Shown: positions 55,197-64,000 of the stretch, in pieces
How the letters are laid out: the number at the start of each line of letters is the position of its first letter
Numbering within the stretch: position 1 is the stretch's first letter
Assembly: GCA_020726505.1 (NCBI GenBank)
Contig: JAHLEZ010000018.1
Location: 310,001 to 374,000, forward strand
DNA: 64,000 bases
Origin: Leptodontidium sp. MPI-SDFR-AT-0119
Lineage: Eukaryota; Ascomycota; Leotiomycetes; Helotiales; Leptodontidiaceae
Direction of reading: 5' to 3'
The notes under the pieces: model-generated
What the model was told of the DNA's origin: nothing
The model's input: the letters and a program-made list of their open reading frames with translations, nothing else
Database searches by the model: none
Translations under genes and position numbers: made by a program

Positions 55197-55499
55197 TCAC
55201 CAAGTATCTCCTTTCCATGTAGCATGATAGACCTCATGTTGAATCGTCAAGACTTCCTCTTTACTCAATGGGTGCATAACATTGAAATCGTAAAGAAACC
55301 ATGCTTTTACATCATTCTCCGAGTCAAAATTCGGAAGAAAGTACATAGCGTCATGACATTCGTCTTGTAAGTTGTTGTTAAATGGTCGCTGAAGAATCTG
55401 CTGACAAAAGTCGCGCCCAAGACGGGAGACCCGGTTTTCTGGATTCGTAGGAATCTCCGTAACACGAACTCGAATGGTCACACGTTGTGGATTGGCCAT
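55197..55499 (-). CDS. Small hypothetical protein
   Basis: An intronless frame of 100 residues from ATG 55499. Composition is ordinary (NPQRVTIRVRVTEIPTNPEN; LRDFCQQ-like helix; AWFLYDFNVMHPLSKEEVLT; ending YHATWKGDTW), unlike chance frames nearby. There is no signal peptide, membrane helix or recognised domain. It could be a fragment of a larger gene or a species-specific protein. Confidence 0.4.
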   Translation of the reverse strand: MANPQRVTIRVRVTEIPTNPENRVSRLGRDFCQQILQRPFNNNLQDECHDAMYFLPNFDSENDVKAWFLYDFNVMHPLSKEEVLTIQHEVYHATWKGDTW

Positions 55500-56248
55500 T
55501 TTTTCGACTCCAGAAGGTTGAGATTACTTCTCTTGGAGGGGGTGTAAGTAGGAGTAGGATTTTGCGGCGACTCTGTCTTCGGCACGACCCAATGTTGACT
55601 GACAAGGTGGCGACGCTGCACGATGTTGTTGATGGTTAGGTGGAGTGAAAGAGCAATGCGATGGGGGTTTTCGAGGCGCTCGTAGGAAGCTACTCTCTAC
55701 CTATCGGCCTCGTCTTCGCTTAACCAATGTGCTTTGCCCTTTGAAAGCAGCAGCTATTTATAGTTAATAGAAAAATTGTCAAAATAGTAGCAAAATAGAA
55801 GTCCCTTGCATTAAACGGCATCAACAGGATTGACTATGTATCCAGAGATCACAGGACCTCCCTCTAGAACCTAGGCTCTCTTAGTTATCTATTCGATTCC
55901 TTGCACAACTTACTTAACACAGTACAGTACACACCCTTCGAACCATTGCCTTTCCTGCGGCTTTCTGAGACTTGAAGCGATCCAGCAATCTGACGAAATC
56001 CGTTTAGCGCGAATTGTTTAATTCATAACAAGTCGTGGGTAATCTCTCCTAAAACATTCTAATCGAATAGGTGAGATAGGGGTCGTTAAGACCCACTATT
56101 AAGCGAAGTGGGACTGAAGATTTGAGCTGTGAACTATATTTTAGAGAGCATGTCGAAAGATTTTAGCATAGAGAGCTATTACTTGTTGGTTTAATAATGC
56201 CGATTCAGTTTCCCAATGACTAGAAGATGTATCCTATCCTTCGCATCA
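55500..56248. other. Intergenic region
   Basis: No supported gene, RNA or repeat seen. Confidence 0.4.
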
Positions 56249-56863
56249 TCATCCGACACAAGTCAACAGCCCCTCACTAAATGAATTGAAAGAAACCCCC
56301 GATTCTATTTGCAAGTCCATTTCCTCATTCAAATCCTCATTTATAGTCAGCCCAGCCATCTCCCACTCCGTCGCCAGCTCCAAGAACCTCTGTGCAGCAC
56401 TGCTGTAAAACGCTACAGCAGTTCCACTAAGTAGTCTTGGTCTCGCAACCAAATGACCCGACGCATACCCCACGCCCTCAGAAACATTCTTGAGGAAGTT
56501 TGGGAAATAGGACCGTATATAGTAATCCTTATTTACATGTAATCACGATGAGTGGCAGAAGAGGACTTCAACTAGGCATGCACCTTCTCGAGAGGATTGG
56601 TGGAGGTGAATCGATTGTTGATCCAACTGTCTTCGTAGACGGCGAGAGATAACATGATGGTGTGTTCTCCAGAGGTGAGGTCATCGGCGGTTGTTAGAAT
56701 ATGGGGTGCTCTGATGATAGAATGCTGTGGAGATTAAATTTGTCAGAACATGTATAGTTATAAGGGGTACTGTACAGGGTCGAATGGACAACTGGGGGAG
56801 AGGTTTGATAGCCTGCTCTTCTGTGAAGACGTTGCAAGATCTGGCACCGGTTCGGAGGTCCAT
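56249..56863 (-). CDS. Hypothetical gene, two or three exons, possibly degenerate
   Basis: ATG within the minus strand at about 56863 opens MDLRTGARSCNVFTEEQAIK and PLPQLSIRPCT; a GTACCC donor and CACAG acceptor (intron about 56767-56722, with a TTCTGAC branch) lead to HSIIRAPHILTTADDLTSGE and HTIMLSLAVYEDSWINNRF, ending TNPLEKVHA at TAG (about 56575). A further protein-like frame (LLSGTAVAFYSSAAQRFLEL; WEMAGLTINEDLNEEMD) ends at 56249 and may be a third exon or a separate remnant. I do not recognise the family. The exons have coding character but the joints are weak. Confidence 0.4.
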
Positions 56864-57731
56864 ATCGGCAGCATCGGTCGTGGTATGTAGCGAATCTATT
56901 CTGTGAATCTATGGCCCGGTGGAGGAATGCGGTGTGGAGAAAAGTTTTGTTGGTGGTGGCCAGTATTGAAGATCAAGTCATGCATCTCAGTAGAATTTCA
57001 TCTCGGATCTAAACGACATGGGAATCGCGCTTTGGGAGAACGAAAGTGAATTGTAGGCATGTAAATTTGATTCTCGCCATAATTTCGCTATTCAATACAG
57101 CGGGGTATAAGATGATAGGATACACGAAAATCGCTTAAAAGACTGAGTATTACTAGATTGAAAGGAAGCATTTTGAAATTCTAGGTGGAAACCGTAAATC
57201 TCGGCGATTAGTGAAAGTAATGGTCATGCAGCGAATCAACAAAAGCTTGTGCAGGATCGGAAACAGGACCCTACAAGCTGTGCCTAAAAGTGTGAAAGGC
57301 ACAGAATCCTTGGAGGAACGCGCCAAGTTCGACATGGGCGGGAACTTGCAACAATCCATGTTGCTGCAGACTGCGTCATTGAAATTAGTACCCCCAAGAA
57401 AGCAAATCAGTTGCTTTCGGAGGCTTCAGTTTCACCATGCCTCAACTCCAAAGTCAGAACAGGAAGTGGTCTCCTCGATTGTTGATTAGCTCGATATCTG
57501 AGGGGTAAAATAAGTCACGGGAGACAGCGCAGTTGAAGCTTCAGTCTCGGGTTCATGCGTCACGACAAAGCCCGTTTGCAAGTGATGGAAAACGAAAGCT
57601 CGTTTTATTGAAACAAAGAGCTTCGTCAACGCAATGCCGATACATGAGAGATTTTAAAGCAACTTTTGGTCCCCAAGTACAGCAAGCAAGAAGACAACTC
57701 TTCCTCTTCCACCACATACCATCGAAGATCA
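56864..57731. other. Intergenic region before the coiled-coil gene
   Basis: Open frames on both strands at 57150-57490 overlap each other and lack ATG starts or domains. No gene called. Confidence 0.4.
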
Positions 57732-58457
57732 ATGGCTTCTCATCTCGACATGACCAGCGACGCCGCCAATCAGAGCTCGTCATCTAAGAAGCATCAAAGA
57801 AACAATCCATCGATAGAGGTGCTAGGTTCAATGGCGCTCAAATCCATCGCCAAGCTGAGAGACACGGCGAAAAATGCCTTGGACGAGATGGTTTCCGACC
57901 TTGTCAAAACGCAACAAGAACTCTCAGACGCCGAGGAATCGATTCGGAGTCTTCAAGATAGCCTCGTTGAGATGGAGAATCGGAATGCAAAGCTAGATCG
58001 TGAGCGAGAAAAGTACAAGGCTGCCCTGTCACGCTCCAATGCTGCTCTCGAAGATCTTAGGAAGGAGCTAGAGGATGTGGCGGCTTTTTCTCTGGAAATT
58101 GATGCACGGAAGTCAAAGATGCACCGGATTGAGTTAAGATGTGTGACTGAAGAGCTTGAAAGACTTAGGAGGATTCACGTTAACGTAGTGGCTGAGCGGG
58201 ATCGGTATCAAGCAGCAAGTTTGCGGTGCTGGGAGGGGTTGAAAGAAGTAGAGGCCTCTCGTTCCGAGATACAGGAATGGGTTCGAGGGATTGGTGATGT
58301 TTATAGAGATCAGAGCAATCGGCTGTGTAGGCAGCTGGATCAAATCGAGAAAGGCGACAAGGAGCTCCAGGAGGATTTTCGCAAACTGCTGTTGGGGTTT
58401 TGGGACGGTTTACCGATTAATGAGGAAGTGGAAGCAGACAACCTAGCTGAAATTTGA
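57732..58457 (+). CDS. Coiled-coil protein of unknown function
   Basis: A single exon encodes 241 residues from ATG 57732 (in-frame sequence upstream starts only at TTG). After a Ser-rich N-terminus (DAANQSSSSKKHQRNNPS), residues about 30-225 are almost continuous heptad-type coiled coil: LVKTQQELSDAEESIRSLQD, LVEMENRNAKLDREREKYKA, CVTEELERLRRIH and DQSNRLCRQLDQIEKGDKE. The short acidic tail ends VEADNLAEI. No membrane or catalytic feature. Such proteins are usually structural or scaffold components; no specific role can be assigned. Confidence 0.7.
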   Translation: MASHLDMTSDAANQSSSSKKHQRNNPSIEVLGSMALKSIAKLRDTAKNALDEMVSDLVKTQQELSDAEESIRSLQDSLVEMENRNAKLDREREKYKAALSRSNAALEDLRKELEDVAAFSLEIDARKSKMHRIELRCVTEELERLRRIHVNVVAERDRYQAASLRCWEGLKEVEASRSEIQEWVRGIGDVYRDQSNRLCRQLDQIEKGDKELQEDFRKLLLGFWDGLPINEEVEADNLAEI

Positions 58458-60065
58458 AGGATTCCCGAGAAGTGGATTTATGATTAACGCTAGACTTTGA
58501 CGTTGTTTGACATGCTATTTTAAGCTACATTTCTCAATCACCCATATCGACCTGCAGCAGCAGAAGAGACGGGTACTTTCTATTTATTGACGAGTTCCCT
58601 AACCTCTCGTTGAAAAAACGCTTCGGTTCTTACAAGTCTTAAGATCTTCACTAGGCTGATGAAAGAGTATGGGCCCAGAACTTAGGGTGGCATTACGGGT
58701 CTTGACGGGAGAGGGAGGGCGGGGATTTAAGCGGAAGTAGATAAACAAGTCATGGTTTCTAACGTCACAGCACCAGCACAGCGGAATTCATATAAGATGT
58801 TGGGGTAAACAAAATACAGGGATAATTGAAGAGAAACTCAAATGAATGATTAAGAGAAATATACTGGAGAGATCTTATTTACCCTATACGCTACGGTTCA
58901 GTGCTTCTACTTCTATACAGTCAGCTGGCAGGAGAGCAGTCTCACGTACTGTCTGTACCTGCCTGACTTGCCCATAATTCTACAAGCGCCTACCTGGGCC
59001 CGACAAAAAAAAGGGAAAGCCAGGCCCATGCATTCATTACCTGCCCTCAAATAGGACGATCCCCCGAAACCATCTCCGACGAACTTGCATCGACCAACCG
59101 CATGACCGTCGTCCTAGCACCTCAGCACAGAGTGGAATCGTGAATGCTTGCATGTAGAGTATCAGATCTGGCGGATGAGAATGAGTATTATGATAGAGGG
59201 GTGGAGCGAGCCATTTTTACAGAGTCGATGTTCGAAAAAAGAAAAAAAAAAATCAATTTCACGGCGTGTCAAATTCCAGATTCCGGAATAATGGGTTGAG
59301 GTTGACTTAGAGAGATTCACTTTCATCTTATTACACGAATGTATTAGTCCTAGAAGCAGTTTATTGGTTGCGGAACTCTCAGATATCCTGATGATTTCGA
59401 AATTTCGAAGATTGAATGAGTAGAGTAATAATGGAGCCTGGAATGGAAACAGGATAACTCGAATATAGCGAATGCGAATAGTGAGATGGCAACTTGGTGA
59501 TCCTAAGCATATTTGAAGTAATTTTGAAGCTTTATCCTCGTATTAATTAATGAGTTGAACATGTATCCGAGTGATCATGGCGCAGTAATTGAAGCAAACG
59601 GAGTCCCATGAGTGAGGGTCTCTTAGGTCTAGCGAGTAGCAATCTTACTCAGCAGATTTTGGAAATAATGTTCTTATAGTATTATTTATGACCTATTACA
59701 ACTAAGTTTTTCCGTTGATTATGCTAGAAGTACTCACCCTTAGGTTGCATCTGGAGCTTCGTTGCACTAGAAGTTCAGGGCTTCAGGTCGCGGAGGAATG
59801 GGTCAATTTGGATGTTGTCATCCCTGTAGTTGCATTGTGAGATTGGGGCAGTCACCCCCTGCTAATACCTTGGTAACCAGCATGCAGGGCAGGTAAATCT
59901 TCGGAGCTGCATGTCATATGAACGGCCACGTTTTTGAACAGTGGGTGTCACAAAAGCATAACTCGAACTTCTCACAAACTCTCCAGATTTCTCACTACAG
60001 TAGAGGAATCCTCATTCTTTTTTCTTTCTTGGAGCGTCGCCACCAGATGATATCTCAGACGCAAC
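58458..60065. other. Long intergenic region upstream of the HET gene
   Basis: About 1.6 kb without a credible frame on either strand. It contains A-rich runs near 59240 and AT-rich patches at 59480-59720, but no inverted repeat or transposon end that I could see. Confidence 0.45.
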
Positions 60066-62240
60066 ATGGCCTCGAACGCTCCCAAGCTCATGACTACTTC
60101 CCCACTATGCGCAACATGCACGGCAGTATTTTCATGCAAGCCTGAGTTTGTCCCGCCAGAAGACGGAGATGTCGACGAAGATTTCAAGCAGTTCCTGCTG
60201 TTGGAATCGACGACACACTCGGTCCAGGCCGGTGCAGCGAGTGGCTGCCGTCTGTGCACATTGTTGGTGTCCGGGGAGTCATCGTCGATTGAGTATCCAG
60301 CACCCGAAAATCGGGACAAGAACCTCTCCGAGGAGGGCAAGTATAAGATCGAATTCTCCCTTGTGATGGAAAAGGATGAGTATCCTCAGCTGAGCATGGG
60401 CCTCATTGGGACACTGGAGGGGCGATATCTCATTGAAGAGTGGCTTTTACGGCTAATTCCGGATGTGGGTGAGTTAACTGCTTGACAAGACATAGAAGGG
60501 GTTTATGTCAGCTAATTGTGTGTGGTAGAGAAGTACCAACTTGAGCTTGGCGCTTGGACGGGCTCGAAATCAAGCTTAGATATAGCGAAAGGATGGATGA
60601 AAAAGTGCGATACGGATCATCAGGACTGCCATTCGTACAAACAACAAGTCAAGTCAGACAAAAGCCCGTCTCGTCTTCTCTCGCTGGGCTCAGTGACTTC
60701 TCCGCACCTACAACTATGCGACGAGAACTTGGGACACGTGGAATACGCCACCCTGAGCCATTTCTGGGGAACTAATATGATATTGAAGCTTGTTACTTCC
60801 AACATCGATGCCATGAAGAAAGCCATAGACCCAGAGGACTTGTCGCCCACTTTCCGTGATGCAGTTGCAGTGTGCAGACACTTGGGCTTGCGGTATCTTT
60901 GGATCGACTCTCTATGCATCATCCAAGATTCGGCTCAGGACTGGCAGTATGAATCTAGTCGGATGCATTCTGTCTACTCCAATGCCATACTAAATGTGTG
61001 TGGCACAGCTGCGAATCCACAGGGATTGTTCGTCGAGCGGAAGAACGAACACGTCCATACTGGTCCCATACTGGTTGACTGGGAGGGGGTATGCCAAGGG
61101 GTCTATTTCTGTATGCCGGAAGGCGTTTGGATCGACGAGGTCCACCATAGCCCGTTGAATGAACGGGGCTGGGTGCTTCAGGAACGGCTGCTTTCCCAAC
61201 GGAATTTGCACTTTGGGGAGAATCAACTTTTCTGGGAGTGTCAGCAACACACCGCTTGTGAGCTCACACCCGATGGATTTGAGGGAGAGATGCGTCCAGA
61301 GCCCTATACCCAAAAGGTGTTGAGTTTGAAGCATGGAAAATCAATGGTAAATTATTATGCGAACGATGAAGATGACACGAACGATGAAGACGACACGAAC
61401 GATGAAGACGACACGAACGACGAAGACGATACTTTGAGTTCGTATGCGATATGGGATATGATTGTCAACAAGTATTCTAATTCGAAGCTGACGTTTGGAG
61501 AAGATAGATTAATTGCTGTTTCTGCTTTGGCGCGGCATTGTCAAACACACCTAGGGCTGGAAGGCGAGTACTTGGCAGGAATCTGGAGTCGCTATATACC
61601 GTATCAGTTGTTGTGGGAGACAGATGTTAACGTGCACGGCGAAAGACAACGGGGTTACCAGGCTCCCACATGGTCCTGGGCATCGATGGACGATTTAGTC
61701 TATTATCCATGCGAAATTGAGTATGCAGACGAGCGCGATGTCCTCATCCAAGTGAAGGACTGGAAGATCGATCTAGTTTCAGCAGATCAGTATGGCCAAG
61801 TTTCGGGTGGGCACATCACCATCTCTTGCCGACTTGCGAAAGTGGTGGTTTGTGCGGACACAACTGAATGGGACCATCCCAAGTACGATTTGAAGGTGGA
61901 CCTTGATTGCTTCGTCCCTACGAAGGGCAAATTCCAGAAAGACACGATGTTCGAAGGCTCTTCAGATACGTTGGTTGTAGATTTGTATCAAAATCTTGTC
62001 GTCATACCGGTGCGCAAAGATCTATTTCTCGAGAAGGAGGTAAAGAAATATCCATGCTGGCATGGATTGGTTTTGAGACCGGTAGAAGGAAAAGATGGAA
62101 CGTTTGAAAGATTGGGTAAATACACCATGGAAGATGATGAAGCGCTATTCGAGCAAGCATTCGCGGATTTTGATATGAGAGCTGAAGAGAGCGGATGGAG
62201 TTTGAGCCGAATGGAGAGAAGGGCAATATGTATACCGTGA
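60066..62240 (+). CDS. HET-domain protein (heterokaryon-incompatibility type) with acidic hexapeptide repeats
   Basis: Members act in fungal nonself recognition and cell death. Exons 60066-60468 and 60529-62240 join in frame (704 residues) through a 60-bp intron. Residues 15-60 carry a Cys pair region (LCATCTAVFSCK, GCRLCTLLVSG) usual at the start of these proteins. The HET domain shows its three blocks: YATLSHFWG (207-215), LRYLWIDSLCIIQD (255-268) and NERGWVLQERLLS (345-357). NDEDDT is repeated four times at 413-436, with WSWASMDD further on, a conserved late segment. The C-terminal part has no NACHT, WD40 or other partner domain. The frame is intact. Its allele specificity or partner cannot be inferred. 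Confidence 0.92.
61362..61433 (+). repeat. In-frame 18-bp minisatellite in the HET gene
   Basis: Four copies of an 18-bp unit (AACGATGAAGACGACACG) encode NDEDDT. Copies differ by one or two synonymous bases. Such in-frame arrays can vary in number between strains. Confidence 0.93.
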
Positions 62241-63740
62241 GGATTGAATGAGAAGACCATGCTGCTTTCCACACCTATGGAAGACTCGGCGGGTGTTTAT
62301 TTAGAAAGTGCGATTTTGTGTGATGTTGTCAAGAAGGAGCGCTGCAGCCAGTAAATGAAGGAAGCCTTGATGAAACCGAGTAGATGAGCGGAGCCAAAAA
62401 CCAGTTTATGAAGTTCCACTGGAAAGTAGGTAGTAAGAAATAACAACCACAGTACAAGACTGAAATATCAGATGGTATGGTAACTTGGAGATAACAGATG
62501 AATAAGGGCATATTTTCCTTGGTCTAGCGGGCTTCATTTCTGCCCAGCATAACTGTTTACGCCAGCAAGAGCTAGAAATCAGATCATCACCATCACTATC
62601 ATCACTACATAACTTCGGCATACATCTGCTTCCCAATACCTCGACAGACCATCAATCAAAACGCCCAATCTGTGCAATCCCCTTTGCTGTGCAGATGGAG
62701 ATTGATTTTAAGCTTATGCGGAGAGAAAAAGCCAATAATTCTCCTTGGCCCACTAGACCAAGCATCTAGACCCGATACAGCGGTTCGTTCCCATGCAGCG
62801 ATCATCCACATGTCCGTAAATCTGCAGCCAATTAATGATGGCTTGCATGGCTCCGTATGAATATAGAAGAAACCATGCCTATATCACGAAGGAGAAGCAG
62901 TCCGTAGTAAAGTCTGAGGGTTGCGGACTGGGATGGGGTAGTGAGACAAATAGATACAACAACGAACAGGCGGGCTGGAAGAAAAGAAACGGGCTTGACG
63001 GGATAAGGTAGGATGGATGAACAGGAATTGTACCTTACTTGAGAGCAATAATTGAAGATAGACTTTGAAGAAATAAGATTAGTATCCAATCATACCAGCC
63101 GCTGTGCAGTATTATTTCACTTCCTCGAGGTGGGTTTTGACCAGACGAAATGCAATCTCGGCTGGCATAGTCAACACGGGTCACCCCGAACCACCCTCCA
63201 CCCTCCGCTCTCCGCCCCTCCGTCCAGATGCCGACGCTGCTGACTGGACAGGACAGGACTGGGCTGGACTTGACTTGACCTGACTTCCACATCCACATCC
63301 ACATCCATCCATCACTTGATTGATCTCCCACGCTTGTGCAGCTTGCTTGCGCCTCTTCAAGCCAGCTCAACAACCATTACCATCACCATCACTCCTCACT
63401 CACTCCTTAATTCGGTCTGCGGCCTTAGTCAATCCAGTTCCATTCCATTCAATTCGATCCACTACACTCACGAGATATCCCTTTCTCTCTCTCGCTCGCA
63501 TTCCATTCGGATTCATCTCACTACTCACTCACTACTGCAAGACGTCAGCGGAGTCAGTCTGCAACCTGCCCAGCCCAGCCACACTCACACTCCTACCAAG
63601 CTTGTGCCGCCCAACGCATAACCTTCCTCCCTCAGCTGAGCGCATCCTTTCCACCGGAATACCCTCACAACCTCCGATAAAATCAAATCCCCCTTCTGCG
63701 AATACGCCGAGACGATATCGAGAGAGAGTAGACAGACAAG
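62241..63740. other. Intergenic region and leader of the Rho-type GTPase gene
   Basis: No convincing gene. From about 63180 the DNA is pyrimidine-rich with CATCCA and CTCACT repeats (for example 63286-63310, 63480-63500), as in long 5' leaders of housekeeping fungal genes. Open plus-strand frames at 63316-63877 are low-complexity products of this bias. Confidence 0.5.
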
Positions 63741-64000
63741 ATGCCGTGCGGACTCGGAGGAAACAAGACTACACAGAGGAAACTGGTATTATTGTACGTT
63801 TGGTCCTGGCCCTGGAGAAGGAAGACGTCGATGCGCCGCCGGCATTGAGAACTCGTGGACAGCTGGGGAGAGAATAATATATCAGGAGAAGAGGAGAGCT
63901 GACGATTGATACAGAGGCGATGGCGCATGCGGCAAGACCTCATTGCTGAATGTCTTCACAAGAGGGTACAGTCCCTTTACCCATTGCACACGACTCCACG
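63741..64000 (+). CDS. rho3: Rho3-type small GTPase, N-terminal exons (cut by window end)
   Basis: A Rho-family GTPase that would govern polarised growth and exocytosis. Exon one 63741-63793 encodes MPCGLGGNKTTQRKLVLL (last codon split) and exon two 63915-63965 encodes GDGACGKTSLLNVFTRG, joined in frame through a 121-bp intron; a GTACAG donor at 63966 starts a second intron that runs off the edge. The P-loop GDGACGKT lies at 19-26. The N-terminal extension with NKTTQRKLVLL followed by LLNVFTRG is the Rho3 rather than Rho1 or Cdc42 pattern. The switch regions and prenylation site lie outside the window. An early intron directly in front of the P-loop Gly is seen. Confidence 0.85.

Noticed and set aside
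63316..63877. Long open plus-strand frames before the Rho-type gene
   Set aside because: They are Ser/Pro/Leu-rich products of pyrimidine-rich leader DNA and overlap the first exons and intron of the GTPase in other frames.

Overview
The window looks like nuclear DNA of a filamentous ascomycete (Pezizomycotina; a Leotiomycetes-type fungus is my guess, not proven). Short introns (about 46-250 bp) with GTRNGY donors and CTAAC-like branch points, a HET-domain gene, a Zn2Cys6 regulator, a DUF829 (TMEM53-like) gene, fungal APH/kinase-like families, a 2EXR/F-box-like paralog family, a Rho3-type GTPase and, above all, repeat-induced point mutation (RIP) all point this way.

Layout. 1-2.9 kb: AT-rich decayed transposon sequence, ending in a complete but dead Tc1/mariner element (1555-2908). 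3.4-6.1 kb: five-exon secreted CBM21-GH13 alpha-amylase (-). 7.3-9.9 kb: two paralogs of a small 2EXR/F-box-like family. 10.4-11.9 kb: broken APH-family gene. 12.5-14.4 kb: four-exon DHA-type MFS exporter. 14.8-15.3 kb: MITE. 16.1-17.4 kb: frameshifted DUF829 gene. 18.3-19.7 kb: fucose-lectin-like pseudogene. 20.7-22.1 kb: FAS1 (fasciclin) membrane protein with two GC-AG introns. 22.1-41.5 kb: RIP-degraded AT-rich block without functional genes, a nest of transposons: a hAT element split by a Ty1/copia-type element, a minus-strand LTR element, a full-length Ty3/gypsy element (32197-39077, TSD TATAT), a MITE and two solo LTRs with intact target duplications.

41.5-44.6 kb: a RIP-mutated copy of the 3' flank of the 9-kb gene, another 2EXR-like pseudogene and a kinase-like pseudogene. 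44.8-51.2 kb: normal gene-rich DNA with a 2EXR protein, a Zn2Cys6 regulator, a short-chain dehydrogenase and a SUR7-type eisosome protein. 52.2-53.8 kb: an APH-like pseudogene carrying Trp-to-stop changes. 55.2-58.5 kb: small hypothetical and coiled-coil proteins. 60.0-62.2 kb: HET-domain protein with a four-copy acidic hexapeptide repeat. 63.7 kb to the edge: first exons of a Rho3-like GTPase.

There is no metabolic operon. The unifying theme is genome defence: duplicated DNA near the repeat block carries C-to-T and G-to-A changes, and several single genes on both sides have nonsense codons of exactly the type RIP makes (CAA/CAG to TAA/TAG, TGG to TAG). The accessory families (2EXR, APH/kinase-like, HET, lectin) are typical of fast-turnover compartments, while Rho3, SUR7, SDR and the Zn2Cys6 gene sit in conserved-looking DNA. 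Gene models were built by eye from reading frames and splice consensus; no database was searched.
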